Below, in pieces: positions 13,607 to 47,187 of a stretch of DNA of 64,000 nucleotides. This DNA is from Amoebidium appalachense (taxonomy: Eukaryota > Ichthyosporea): the NCBI GenBank assembly GCA_963693365.1, contig CAVNZM010000001.1:16058001-16122000 (forward strand), read 5' to 3'. The translations under genes and the position numbers were made by a program. Every line of letters begins with the position of its first letter. Position 1 is the first letter of the stretch. Below the pieces are notes generated by a model. That model saw only the letters and a list, made by a program, of their open reading frames with translations. It ran no database searches and had not been told where the DNA came from.

Positions 13607-14021
13607 GCACGGACACACACACCCACACCCACACACACCCATCCACCCACCCTTTCCCCTCCTCCCCCCACCCACCCACCCACCCAGCACCCGCCCGCTC
13701 ATCCCCCCCACCCGCCCACACATCCCGCCCCCCCACACCCACCCACCCACCCATCTGCACACAGTCAAAATCGCGAACAAAAAGAGCAAAAAAAAGGAGG
13801 AACACACCTTCAAACACCCTCGTTACGAGGTTTGGAATGTTTTCATTCTCCTTGTACGTGGGCACTATGATAGACACCTGTTTGGGCAGGGGCTGCAACT
13901 GTGCTGCACTACCCGCAGTGAAAATGTCGGAAATTCGATGGAAGAGGAGGAGGATGAGAACTGCAGAACCAAGAATGGCACCCTGTGTGTGTGTAAGAGC
14001 CGATGAGAACCACGGATCCAT
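6673..14021 (-). CDS. DPM1: Dolichol-phosphate beta-mannosyltransferase, single-chain type, 308 aa
   Basis: Transfers mannose from GDP-Man to dolichyl phosphate, giving the Dol-P-Man donor for N-glycans, GPI anchors and O-mannosylation at the ER membrane. Seven exons (minus): 14021-13808, 12341-12236, 11561-11480, 9742-9629, 8901-8775, 7883-7783, 6855-6673. All phases close, with ATG in a strong Kozak context (CCCACCATGG) and TAG at 6675-6673. GT-A family 2 landmarks are VSIIVPTYKENENIPNL, LVIVDDNSNDGS, KGLSSAVLAGF, the DAD metal site at 137-139 (VMDADLSHPPEAIP), DPMSGFF, LNPLGFKIALEL, EVPYVFVDR and GTSKLKLKTQVQYL. A hydrophobic segment at about 276-293 fits the yeast/trypanosomatid single-subunit class. 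A second one at about 14-28 precedes the catalytic domain. Introns carry long GT/CA and C/G tracts. Family call is certain; exact donor of exon 2 (GTACGT) is less so. Confidence 0.93.
7105..7262. repeat. Minisatellite in the last DPM1 intron, about 5 units
   Basis: Five imperfect units of about 27-35 bases share the core AAGAATTTCAGGCCTCCAAGGG. Unit ends drift, and the last reads AAGAAGTTCGGGCCTCCAAC. The minus-strand frame through it is only the repeat translated. About 200 bases further, 7440-7600 holds looser repeats of TATATAACC..GGGAGCA type. Confidence 0.75.
7692..8040. repeat. GT and CA microsatellites flanking DPM1 exon 6
   Basis: GT repeat at 7697-7760 and CA repeat at about 7920-8040 lie on either side of the 101-bp exon 7783-7883. 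The exon is thus bracketed by tracts that could pair with each other in the pre-mRNA. Confidence 0.8.
10334..11150. mobile_element. Non-autonomous DNA transposon (MITE family 1), copy 1
   Basis: An 817-bp element with inverted ends CACACCGGCTAT / ATAGCCGGTGTG. It is closely repeated at 32133-32961 with the same ends. The flanking bases GT/GT here (AT/AT at copy 2) may be 2-bp target duplications. The interior is AT-rich with no transposase. The 73-codon frame near 10921 occurs in both copies because the DNA is repeated, not because of protein selection. This copy lies inside the DPM1 intron between exons 3 and 4. Confidence 0.8.
11236..11372 (-). mobile_element. C-tailed interspersed element, short copy
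   Basis: On the minus strand it begins CCTGAGGATGGGCTCTGC, continues through TATGCATACT..TGCAC and ends GTACTTCGTACCGTGTTC.. then a C run (plus G run 11190-11235). It matches the 3' segment of copies at 30078, 39400, 41478 and 52525. It has no coding capacity. Confidence 0.65.
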
Positions 14022-15680
14022 GGTGGGAACGATTTCATTGGGTGAATATCAGAGAAGGCTGATATGACAGTAAGAAAGGGTCGGGGGGGGGGGGGGGGAG
14101 GGGGGAGGGGCGAGGGGAGGGAGGGGAAGGGGAGGAGAACACTTGGTTGTATGGCTTGAGGGGGGGCACAGAGAGGGAGGGTAGGGGGCGCAGGTGGGGG
14201 GAAAGTGAGGAAGGGGGTGATGGGGGTGGGGGAATGTGAGGGGGTGGTGGTGGTGGTGGGGGAGAGGGGAGGGAGTGACGCAAAGAAATCAGACAAGGGC
14301 GACGGGGCTTTTGACTGTATGGTTGGGTACGTTAATCATCGTAACACCAGTAAAAAGGAGCTCCGGGCATTAGTGGACAAGAAAGCCCCCCCCTCTCCCC
14401 TCCCCCCGCCCCCTCCTCCCCCCCGCTTGCTCCCGGAGGGCCACCGCAGGTGGGAAACGGGAGAGGGGGCGGGGAGAGGGGGAAGGCGAAGGGAGGAAAG
14501 GCGGTTGTTGTTGTTGGGGTGGTAGTTGGGGGTTAGGGGGGGGAGGGGGGGGGAAGGAAGAGTACAAAGTATAGTGTATGTGTGTGTGTGTGTGTGCTGT
14601 AATGCGAGGGAGGGAGGCGGGGGAGGGGGGTGAGGGGGAAAGGGGAGGGGGGGAAAGGTGGGGAGGGGGGGGGGGGGAGGGGGACACAACATACCAATTT
14701 GACAAGTAGGCGGAGCAGAGACTCAGTCCGCAGCTTCCTGTATTCGAGCTAGGAGCAAGGTCAGCACCTTACAGTGTTGTAGGCAAACAGATGATAGTGA
14801 TTGTGTCTGGTGTCTACAGGCTACATATGTGCCGCCATTTGTCTATGGTTGTGTTTGTGCAGATGTGTGTGCATCCAAGTGCAAGAACGCGCCTGTGTGT
14901 TGCATGTGTGCATGCCTGGGTGTGTGTGCGAGCGTGCGTGCGTGCATGTGTGGTTGTGTGTGTGTGGGTGTTTGTGTGCGTTCGCACAAGTGTGTGCATC
15001 CGGCTGTGTGTGCGTGCGTGCCGGTGCGCATCGAAAAGCATCAAGTGTGTCCAGGCGTACATGTGATAGTGTCTGCGCCTGTGTGGGTTTGCATCTGAGC
15101 TCAACCAATGCATGCCCTTGCCTGTTTAGGTGATGCGTGTGCGTGTGCCATGAACGTGTATATAAGACCTCATCATTTCGGTTTGTGGTATGGGTTGGGG
15201 AGAGAAATAAGCTGTGACAGTCTGGGCAATCAAACCAATGTGTGAGGAAATATGCAAGTATGTATACGTGGACTGTGTGTGGAGTCATGGTGTAGGCGCG
15301 TGCCCAGGTATTTTTTGGACCTCCGTGTCGCCTGTGTGCCTAAATTGAGCGTATAAGGCCCTGAAATTGTGTAGATGTGCTCCCGTGTGTGTGTGTGTGT
15401 GCGCCCGTAAGTGTATAATGTGCGTGTGTGTCCCCGACTCAGGCAGCAGGTGCTGTGCATATCTGGAGTTGTAGGTGGGGTGAGGTGGGATTGATGGGAT
15501 ATATGGGCTAGGCGTGTAAGTGGTGGTGGTGGTGTGCATGCATGTCTGTCTGTCTGTGTGTGTGTGTGTTTGGGGTGGGGTGGTGGGGGGGAGGGGGGGG
15601 GGGGGGGAGGGGGAGGGGGGAGGGGGGGGGAAGGGGTAGGCTCCATGTATGCCATACATCGCGTAAGAATGCCTCAAGCT
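14022..15680. other. Low-complexity intergenic stretch between DPM1 and a small minus-strand gene
   Basis: GA/G-rich blocks (14080-14290, 14460-14690) are followed by a T/G-rich region with degenerate GTGTGTG words (14790-15560) and another G block at 15575-15635. The long frames here are repeat translations. No gene or structured RNA is supported. The interval contains the DPM1 5' flank, but I see no clear TATA or CCAAT box near 14022-14080. Confidence 0.5.
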
Positions 15681-16411
15681 CTAGAATTCGTGATCACGAA
15701 TGAGTTGAAGAGGAGAGATGAGCTGCACGAAAAAGGGACAGGCAGAGCCGATAGATAGGCTTGATGGCAAGATGGTGGTGGTGGTGGTGGTGGTGGTGGT
15801 GGTGGTGGGGGAGGGGGGGGGGGGGGGGGGAACTTGTGTGTGGGGGGGGTTTTCTCGAGTGGGAGGAGGGAGGGAGGTAAGGGGACGGGGGGGGAGGGGA
15901 GGGGGAGGGTGGGGAGAGGAGGGGGGGGGGGGGAGGGGGGGGAGGGGAGGATTACCTGTACGCGCTTCCGTGTGCGGCGCTTTAAGCTGTCCAGATCGAC
16001 TGCGTCTGAAGACATCCGCCTGTCCCTGTCGTTGGGCGTCTGGTGGATGTTGTCAAAGAGCTTCATGTTGGCTACCTCATACTAGAATAATTGAGGAGAG
16101 AGGTTAGAGATGTGTGTTATGTCAGAATGTGCTTGGGTCGAGTGATCATACGGGTGATGTTCTAATCTCGGTGAAGTAATGATTTGGTCTAGGTGGCTGT
16201 CACCAATTCCTACTAGGAAAAATACTGTCGTAATATGTATGTTTTGTAGACGAAACGAATATGTGTAGGCTTAATGAAGATGGTATCATCGAATATTCTG
16301 GTACCCCCAACACCACGTGTTTTTCGCCGGTGGCTTCAAAAAAAGTGCGCAGAGGGCGGCGAACTTTGCCTTCGGATTGAAAGCACTGGCAACCTTTTGG
16401 AAGGATTCCAT
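15681..16411 (-). CDS. Small spliced gene of unknown function (about 61 aa)
   Basis: Two exons are well supported: 16081-15956 (42 codons; acceptor TTATTCTAG, donor CAG|GTAATC) and 15722-15681 (acceptor TTTTTCGTGCAG, ending ..IRDHEF and TAG). The frame is hydrophilic and charged: MKLFDNIHQTPNDRDRRM, then LDSLKRRTRKRVQ. Phase 0 is kept at both joins. A possible first exon is 16411-16394 (MESFQK, donor GTTGCC, weak), which would give 61 residues. If that exon is wrong, more exons may lie upstream. Two CCAAT boxes within CAGCAACCAAT repeats lie at about 16410-16437. The peptide is not recognised; the basic KRRTRKR could be a nuclear-localisation or RNA-binding stretch. Confidence 0.5.
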
Positions 16412-17492
16412 TGGTTGCTGGGATTGGTTGCTGGGGACTGAGCCACTGGTTGTTGGTTCGTGGTGTGTCATGTGTAGATATTGCCGCCACCGCGCGACTG
16501 CCGCGGCATGGCATGTCACGGTGTCACCGTATTTTTGCTGTTGTGATTATTATACGAGATTTACCGGGAACAAAGAGGGACAAAGAATGAAATGACTTGG
16601 CGCGCAGGGAAATATCTGTTTCAGTTTTTGTGTGTGTCTTATGAAAGCCCCTTAAAGCAGATCTTGATCTGAACGAACAGCACCTGACTTATCACTTTGA
16701 ATCTAAGATCTGCGGCAGAACCATGCCGATTTCACAACCTTTCGAAAGCGATATGATTGGCTTTCTTATTTATCCAATCACCGTATTTCTGTTTAAATCT
16801 TGCCTTGCCCAATCATCAGGTGCGTCCCCACGACAGACACCAAAACAAACCAAGTTGTGTGTAGATCAGCCGCGTGAATTCAGGCATATTTCATGCGATG
16901 AGGAAAAGACATATATAAAACACCCCTATTGTTCTTGCGGAAGTATTGTAAATAGCACAAGCTGCTGATAATTAGTGCGTGGCAGCGACAGGTCCCGAGG
17001 ATCTATTCCCACTGTGTGCACATGATGTGCGGGCCAGACGGGCTGGTGCTATCTATGCTTGCGCACACAAAACGTTGACACACATGATTATACGGTTTCA
17101 TAACACCCTAAATCAGCAAGCGCGAAACAACTTTTTATGCTTTCCTTGAACATAAGCTTTCTTTCCTCAAGGTTATGTTTCTGCAATTACAAGAAGGTAG
17201 CCTACGAGAAAAGCACAAAAACAGCGACAGGCACACTTAAGTGTGGGACACGAGTGACCTAATATTGAAGCATATACATTTCGGGTGAAAGCACTGCCAG
17301 CTGGAAAGGCCCTAACTTGAATATAGGCGACCGTACCAGGGAAATCCCGTTGACGCTACATGCTGGCTTTAGAATAGCATAAACGTCCTATATGCTTAGC
17401 ACCTTACAAGCGCCAATAGTAGTAGTACTTACCACCAGGCTATATAGTTTTGTGCCTAAACAAAGCCACACACAACCTAAAACAAACGTATT
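16412..17492. other. Intergenic region with promoter elements
   Basis: Repeated GGTTGCTGGGATTGGTTGCTGG at 16413-16435 resembles RFX X-box half-sites interleaved with CCAAT boxes. Further ATTGG/CCAAT boxes lie at 16755-16785 and a TATATAAAAC box at about 16912-16921. An 81-codon frame at 16723-16968 overlaps these boxes and is probably not coding. Near the next gene, CCAAT (17413-17417) and TATATAG (17441-17447) form a plausible core promoter about 50 bases before its ATG. Confidence 0.5.
17413..17447 (+). promoter_or_regulatory. CCAAT + TATA core promoter of the 244-aa membrane protein gene
   Basis: CCAAT at 17413-17417 and TATATAG at 17441-17447, with the start codon at 17493. The spacing suits a short 5' leader. 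Confidence 0.5.
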
Positions 17493-18227
17493 ATGGCGCG
17501 CATCCTGGTCACCGTGCCCACACTTCTCCTTGCAGTCGTGGCTGCAGCTTCCTCTATTCAGATCAACACAGAGGGCGATGTCACGGTGCAAACAGTGACC
17601 ATGTCACATGGCGCAATCAGCGAGTCCCCCTTCTCCCCCTCGCGTGCATACAACCTCTTCTTCCCACCCCCCCTTCAGCACCTAAACACAAACAGCCACA
17701 CACCGGGGTTAATGCTCGACCACACACAACAACGGCATGGAGACCACGCCGATGAATCAAACAGCGAAGATGAGATGGACGATGTAAAAAGGCCAACAAT
17801 CCGTCAGGTGTATAAAGCATCCGCAGAGAAGTTTACCATTGTGCACGTGCGTAGACACCTCTCACGTGACACCATGGCACTGATTGTGCTGGGGTTGGGC
17901 CTGGGGTGGTGGGCGTTTATTAGCCTGGTGCGGAGCCTTGTGGTGGCCATGTTGAAATGTTGCGTGGGGGATTATATGAAGCCCGGTGCACTTGCTGAGT
18001 GTGAGCGGGAGGACGATGATATAATTTTGGACATTATTGTTTCTGATGACGAGAAGGACCCGGACGCAATCTCTCTCATGTTCTCTCTCTCGTCTGGGAG
18101 CGACAAAACTAAACACGAGGTGAAACGCGAATGTAACGTGTGTAGGTGTCAGGAGAAGGGGCGAGTGTGCGCTTCCCCTCCGCCTTATGAAATGAAAGCA
18201 GGGAAGGTGCGTGTGCATCATGTTTAA
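17493..18227 (+). CDS. Type I membrane protein with acidic cytoplasmic tail and PPxY motif, 244 aa
   Basis: An intact intronless frame. Residues 1-20 are a signal peptide (hydrophobic LLLAVVAAAS, probable cleavage near 20-22). Residues 22-125 form a small extracellular part rich in His, Ser, Pro and Asp/Glu without Cys. Residues 128-154 are a transmembrane helix (ALIVLGLGLGWWAFISL..) followed by CC. The cytoplasmic tail has two acidic stretches (EREDDD, SDDEKDPD), a Cys cluster CNVCRCQEKGRVC (214-226) and SPPPYEM at 228-234. PPxY motifs bind WW domains, for example of NEDD4-type ubiquitin ligases, so endocytic turnover or sorting is likely (inference). A CCAAT/TATA pair lies just upstream, and ATTAAA at 18301-18306 may be its polyadenylation signal. 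No homologue is recognised. Confidence 0.8.
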   Translation: MARILVTVPTLLLAVVAAASSIQINTEGDVTVQTVTMSHGAISESPFSPSRAYNLFFPPPLQHLNTNSHTPGLMLDHTQQRHGDHADESNSEDEMDDVKRPTIRQVYKASAEKFTIVHVRRHLSRDTMALIVLGLGLGWWAFISLVRSLVVAMLKCCVGDYMKPGALAECEREDDDIILDIIVSDDEKDPDAISLMFSLSSGSDKTKHEVKRECNVCRCQEKGRVCASPPPYEMKAGKVRVHHV

Positions 18228-18785
18228 ATCATGACATAGAGTTTTAAAATTGTTTGCAGATACTTTTGTAGACGGCGTTGTGGGTGAATGTGCAGTGCCT
18301 ATTAAATGTAGAACCTGCCGACCCAGCTTATTGTTAATTGACTGCTGGGTGTATGTTTTGTGCTTTCTTGCGTTAAAGTTGAGCGTGATGACTGACTTGA
18401 GATGTCAAGGATATCAAGCTACATAATCATAACGGTGCAAGAACATGATTCATGTGTTCATCTAATGTTGGTTAGCCTGGAGTTCCTAAATTTTGCCCAC
18501 ACATTAACATCATCTTATATCACATCCACGTTTCGCGCGGATCTTGTAGAGGAAAGGAAGCGGGGTGGAAGGGGGGGATATCCGGGGACACTACCTAATC
18601 ACAGTCTGCATTGGCACAATGGTGTATTACTAAGCTTACTGGCCATGCCAGTGGCGGCGTTTGAATGCTATGTATAATATGAAATGACAAAACAACGAAG
18701 GGTGGCTCAGGATGGTGTTGCTCGGAACTATGAAGTTCTCAGTATGAATTAAACATAGCATTCTCCACTCTATGCCCCTCCCTCT

Positions 18786-18827
<42 letters not shown>

Positions 18828-18946
18828 TGTGTGTGCGGGTGTGGGTGTGCATGTGCGTGCGCGCATTGTGTGTGTGTGTGCCACAGTGTGCGTGCGTGTG
18901 TTCGTTTGTGCATGCGTGTGCCTGTGTGTTTGTTTGCTTGTTTGTT

Positions 18947-19028
<82 letters not shown>

Positions 19029-19060
19029 TGTGTGCATGTGTGTGTGCACGCGCGCGCGTG
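18228..19060. other. Intergenic, ends in a GT microsatellite
   Basis: Average-complexity DNA to 18785 with no gene, then a GT/TG microsatellite to about 19060 interrupted by TTTG repeats. Confidence 0.55.
18301..18306 (+). terminator. ATTAAA polyadenylation signal
   Basis: Common variant of AATAAA, 74 bases after the stop codon of the membrane-protein gene and followed by T-rich DNA. Confidence 0.4.
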
Positions 19061-22607
<3,547 letters not shown>

Positions 22608-23150
22608 GGTTCGATTCGTGTGAAAAGCCAGATTGCCAGATTGCCAGAATGCCAGAATTTTGATGGCATTCCAGAAAGGCTAGATTTCGGTCCGGTTCTT
22701 GTAGAGCTAAAATCTAGCTTTTTGGGTCAAGAAGGCACTTGCCATTTTGCGCGGTAATAGAGTACCTTGGCTTATCTTAATGAACAATAATAGTTTTGAA
22801 ATATTATTTAAATAATTTTTATTTTGTTAAATGGGCATTTATTACCAAGTTTTATGCATTTTTGAAAAGCTATACTAATAAGGCAAAACGCCTAGGATTG
22901 GATACGAACTTTATATGGTGCTGGCCCGGCCAATCGTAAGGCGCAGGGTCAATCTGGCAATCTGGAAAGGGGGGGGGGGGGGGGGGGGTCGCCAGATTCT
23001 GGAATCTGGAAGAGGGGTCAAATTGAATCTGGCCTTAAAATATTGTTTATATTTTACGTTCCGATTCGATTGATCGACGAATAACCATTTTTGGCGAGGC
23101 GGCTTTTAATCTGGCAATCTGGCAATCTGGCTTTTCACACGAATCGAACC
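22608..23150. mobile_element. MITE family 2: 543 bp with 41-bp terminal inverted repeats
   Basis: The left end (22608-22648, GGTTCGATTCGTGTGAAAAG..) is the exact reverse complement of the right end (23110-23150). AGT flanks both ends (22605-22607, 23151-23153), a likely 3-bp target duplication. The ends hold repeated CCAGATTG words that continue inward, so the DNA could fold into a long hairpin. The centre is AT-rich with a G run at 22972-22988 and no ORF. This is a non-autonomous DNA transposon mobilised in trans. Confidence 0.88.
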
Positions 23151-23802
23151 AGTAGTTTTCCGACTTTTTGGAATTTTTGATTTTTTCAGTCGTCATTGAC
23201 TCGTCAAAGGTGAAGTACACATGAAGAAATAAAGAGCCTTTTTCTTAAAACAAATTCCAACTTTATCAATCAAATACCTATTTTTGTTTCTTATTTGGTG
23301 AGGCATTGGTTTCAGCGTCCCATGCTTTTTTTATGTGAAGATTTGTCCCCAAATTCCCAAAAGCTTGTTGTTCCGATTCACGAGAGCTTTTGGGGAACCC
23401 ACGCAGAGGATGCCCAACAGGCACCTGCGTCACCCATTACAAAAACAATAATATTACCAACACAATGCCTGCTAAAATCAGTCCTTATATGCTCCTATCC
23501 GCACATGACTTCAAGACTTTCTTCCACTTGACGTAACTCAAGAAAGTTGGGGAGGCGTCTGCACCCTCCGAGTCGTTTCTGTGCAAGCTTGTCCTATGCA
23601 TAGCGAGAAATACTTGCATGATTGCGAATTTTACAACTTTTTACACCAATAGGAAGCCACGCTGGAATTCACGTATGTTTTAAGCAAATATGTACACAAA
23701 CGTGGTGATATGGGTATGGGTCGGACAGTGTGATAGTCTCCTCCCACTGCACACAAAAGATTTTTGACCATATTTGAGGCCACTAACTTTCCTAAAAACT
23801 AC

Positions 23803-23808
23803 TATAAA
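23803..23808 (+). promoter_or_regulatory. TATAAA box of the secreted-protein gene
   Basis: TATAAA sits 60 bases before the ATG at 23868, and a CCAAT at 23646-23650 lies further upstream. The unannotated DNA at 23151-23867 shows nothing else I can support. Confidence 0.5.
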
Positions 23809-23867
23809 GAAACAATCTAACACAGTAATAGAAACAGGCCGTCATCAAAACACTTACTCAAAAGAGA

Positions 23868-24422
23868 ATGATCACGTTAGTTAGGCTAGCCCCCATTCTT
23901 CTATGGGCTCTGTGTATTCTCTCCCCTTGCATGACTGCTGCTCCTAGCAAACCAGCTCCCATTACCACCGCCACCGCCACCAAACCACCAAGCACAACCA
24001 CTAGCCATAATGCCACTACTATGCCCGTTCATAACGCAACTAGCACCAACTTTACATGTGGCCACCTCACCTTTCCGTTAAAGATGCTGCTAAAGGAGTA
24101 TCGGTTCATCAGGATCACTCGTGCGTGCGACAACAACACATATGCCATAGCAGACACAAAGAGACCGGTCCCGAACTACAACAAGCCAAAAGGGGAAGGT
24201 TTTGAGTACCTCTGCTCAAGAGGATACTTTCTTTTCTTTAAGCAGGCGGTGGGGAAGTGGTGCTTTAGGACGCTGGATTCCGAGTGCGTTAAAGGCAAAA
24301 CACTCCAAGATAAGCTCAGCGCAATGCTTAAAAAGTATGTCAAGTGCCCAAAGAAGGTAGTGCCTGGGTCGACGGGGAAACCAAAAACCAGCACGAGGAA
24401 ATTGTGGCAGGCGAAAATGTAA
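23868..24422 (+). CDS. Secreted six-cysteine glycoprotein with Thr-rich stalk, 184 aa
   Basis: An intact intronless frame. Residues 1-24 are a signal peptide (LLWALCILSPCMTAA). Residues 25-62 are a Thr/Ser/Pro/Ala stalk suited to O-glycosylation, with N-glycosylation sequons at N48, N56 and N61 and another at N89. The remainder is a compact basic domain with six cysteines (C64, C87, C116, C132, C140, C160), presumably three disulfides, and aromatic patches (YFLFFKQAVGKWCF). The C-terminus is Lys-rich. No anchor follows, so the protein is probably secreted. The cysteine spacing matches no family I know; a cell-surface, wall or host-interaction role is only speculation. A TATAAA box lies 60 bases upstream. 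Confidence 0.8.
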   Translation: MITLVRLAPILLWALCILSPCMTAAPSKPAPITTATATKPPSTTTSHNATTMPVHNATSTNFTCGHLTFPLKMLLKEYRFIRITRACDNNTYAIADTKRPVPNYNKPKGEGFEYLCSRGYFLFFKQAVGKWCFRTLDSECVKGKTLQDKLSAMLKKYVKCPKKVVPGSTGKPKTSTRKLWQAKM

Positions 24423-24935
24423 AGGCACGATTCCGGTGACGGTAGATAATCATATACGCAGTGCCTTTCTTCGGAAATAGAAACACCATGATTGTGGCAG
24501 ATACATGTTCTAGCATATATTGAGTATTTTATGGGTCGCTAAACCATTAATGATTTATTTGTATGATGTGTGCTGTGAATGAGTGAGGTAGGGAGTGATT
24601 TATTATGATATCACCGTTCAAGTTCATAAGGACCTTCTAGACGTGGTGGGGACGGTGGTTTATTGTTAAAGGATATGTGGACGTCATTCTGTTATGATGC
24701 TTGATGATTAGGTAATTTAACGAAACTTAGGTGTTTGATTGCGTAGGCGAGGATCCGGATAGTATGGTCCGTTCCAAAAGCCGCTAGCGCAAAAATGAAA
24801 TACCGAGTAATAATTAAAGAAGCACTTGTGAGCACTGGCTTATTTTCAGGTCCCCGACGACCATTTCTCAACGGTGCCTTGGGAAACACTACTGGGAAAC
24901 TTGAACAAGGCTTTCGGCGTGCATGCAAAAAAACC

Positions 24936-24972
<37 letters not shown>

Positions 24973-25726
24973 ACCTTAAACCCCTGCTCCCAGCTTTCTC
25001 CCCCCTCCATCTCCCCCCCCCCCGGCCCCCCTTCTCTCCCCCTCCCTCGAGCTCTTCGGATGTAGTGGTTCCTGATACTACTTCGTGTCGGATATCATCA
25101 CGGAGATCGTGAGTTGGAGCCTTACTTTCGGAGTTGCACAGGGAAAGAATCACCGAGGAGCGACTGCACGTACACCAAGGACATACGGCGCAAGATCAGG
25201 TCAAAGTTGCGTTGAGTCAGGTGCGGAAATAGTAGATTAAGCACACATACGTGCGCAAAGTATCAGAGCTGTGAAAACTAGTCCTAGTTAAACGGACGAG
25301 GGTAACCGGATAACCACGAGATCTGGCTGGTGTTCTGGCCTGCTCATGATATGCATGGAAACACGAACTATTGCCCAAGCAGGTGTAATAATATGTAATC
25401 TCTCTGCACTTTGTCTGTGAGATTTTCCTTTAATGTCCGTGTGTGAGAGCTTGCAAGAGCCGCGCTAGGTGCATCAGTACATCCCTGGGTGTGCTCTATA
25501 TTACTCCAAGAGCCGAAGTATTCGTGTGCACAGTGCATGATTCCGTATCAATCTGTGTGCAGATTTATAGAAGTGTAAAAATGTGAGGTCTAGACAGAAA
25601 ATTTGAATTTACCTTGCGTTGTCCTAATCAACCCTCACGTGTGTTGGCCTACCACGAGAGGGAGTAAGGATCGAGTCCGACTAAGGTCATAGCTGGCCTC
25701 CCGGAAGAGGACTTCGGACCGGGGAA

Positions 25727-25757
<31 letters not shown>

Positions 25758-26254
25758 TAGGGGGAAAGCCCTGCTCCGTGCTGGTGCGCTTACCCCCAAA
25801 TATATACAACGCCGCTCTGTGTAGCAGTGCATGTGTGTTTATGTTAGTTTCTTCGCATGCTTTTGATACTTGCCCGTCCGCCCCTTTTCGGTTGGCCTCG
25901 AGCTGTTTCAGCCTGTTTGCATCAAGGCAGCCAGAGCAGAAGGCCTTGGTTTGCATGTACATTTCATTTGCATGCACCTGATCTGGGCGATAAGCAAGAC
26001 CAATCAAATCAAAGATTCACAAAAAGCGCGCGAAGAAGTCTGCGAGCAGCGCGCCAACTTGCCACTGAGGTCAACACAACACTGGGATTCTACGAACTGC
26101 TTCTACGCATACAGTTACTTGGGAATGCACAAAAAGTGAAAGGAGAGGGTATAGAAGTGTGCGCAGTGTTTTCTTTGACTAAATATATAGTAAGGCAGGA
26201 AAAGTTAAACAGTGGAGGTCACATACCAGGGCTGACAGGCTGAAAGCATCAACC
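24423..26254. other. Intergenic, upstream flank of LIG1
   Basis: C runs at 24941-24971 and near 25010, and a G run at 25729-25756. The remaining DNA is of normal complexity with no convincing frame or TATA box near the LIG1 start. The LIG1 promoter should lie at about 25800-26250, but I cannot define it. Confidence 0.45.
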
Positions 26255-45955
<19,701 letters not shown>

Positions 45956-46979
45956 ACTCCCGTTTTGTTTTGTTTTATTTTATTTTATTTTATTTTGGCT
46001 TATTTCCTTTACTTTTTTTCCCGGATTCTCCTTTTTCCTTGCTTATGTGGTCTTCTACTATCTTGGGAGCTGCCGTGTGGATATTATTATCCCGTTTTGA
46101 TTGCAGTGCTTGCAGGGTTGGAGTCGCTGTAATTGGAATCCCTTTACGATTACGTGGCGGTTTTTTTTTTTTTGTAGGAACTTAATTAACAGGGCATTAA
46201 CAGGGCTACTTGCCAGAGAAACTCGGGGTTTGCAATCTCGCATATAAATGTATGAACCCACCGATGGATATTGTTTGTTTACAGGCGATTTACAGGCGGT
46301 CTTGTGTAACCGATTCAATGATTCATGTAGCCTGAAGTTCATTTTAGCTAGATGCAACTTGGGAATTGCCAGCCGTCATCTGCATTTGCATGAAATTTAG
46401 CATATCTAACAATTTCTGCTTGCTTGGGGTCACCATGTGCAACCACGTGTATATGGATGATGTACCTACTACGTAGTGCTATATGTACCAGCAGTCCATC
46501 CCGCTTGGATATCTGGGAGATATACACGAATATTTCAAAAAGGAATTTAAATGCCGCTATCATTATTCATACTCAAGCTTCCAGCTGGCCTGGGGCGTTA
46601 CTTGGAAATTTCACAGAACGACCAGTTTGAATGTCTGAGCCGGTATAACTCGATCTACATAATAAATATTACGGCATGCCGCCATATGCATTCATACATC
46701 GTGCAACCAGTCATGCGACCATATATGGCATATTCACTTGTGGTACGGTGGCTTTTAATAGTTCTAGACTTGATCCGATCGGAGTGAAGACTAAAGAACA
46801 CATTCCTAACACACACGTGCACGCATAAGCCACACAAACACACACATCCACCCACCCAGCCACAGCCTGGCATTCCCCCACACCCACCCACCCACCCACA
46901 CACACACACGGCCACACGTGTGTACATCTTTCTCCCCAACGGCATGGCCCGCCCACGCATGCATACACCCACCGTGCCC

Positions 46980-47011
<32 letters not shown>

Positions 47012-47087
47012 TTCTCCCCCTCCCATCCTTCTTGTCCCCCCCCCCCCCCCCCCCCCCCCTCCCTATCACCACCACCACCACCACACC

Positions 47088-47129
<42 letters not shown>

Positions 47130-47152
47130 CACTGTACAGGACTCCATCAATG

Positions 47153-47187
<35 letters not shown>

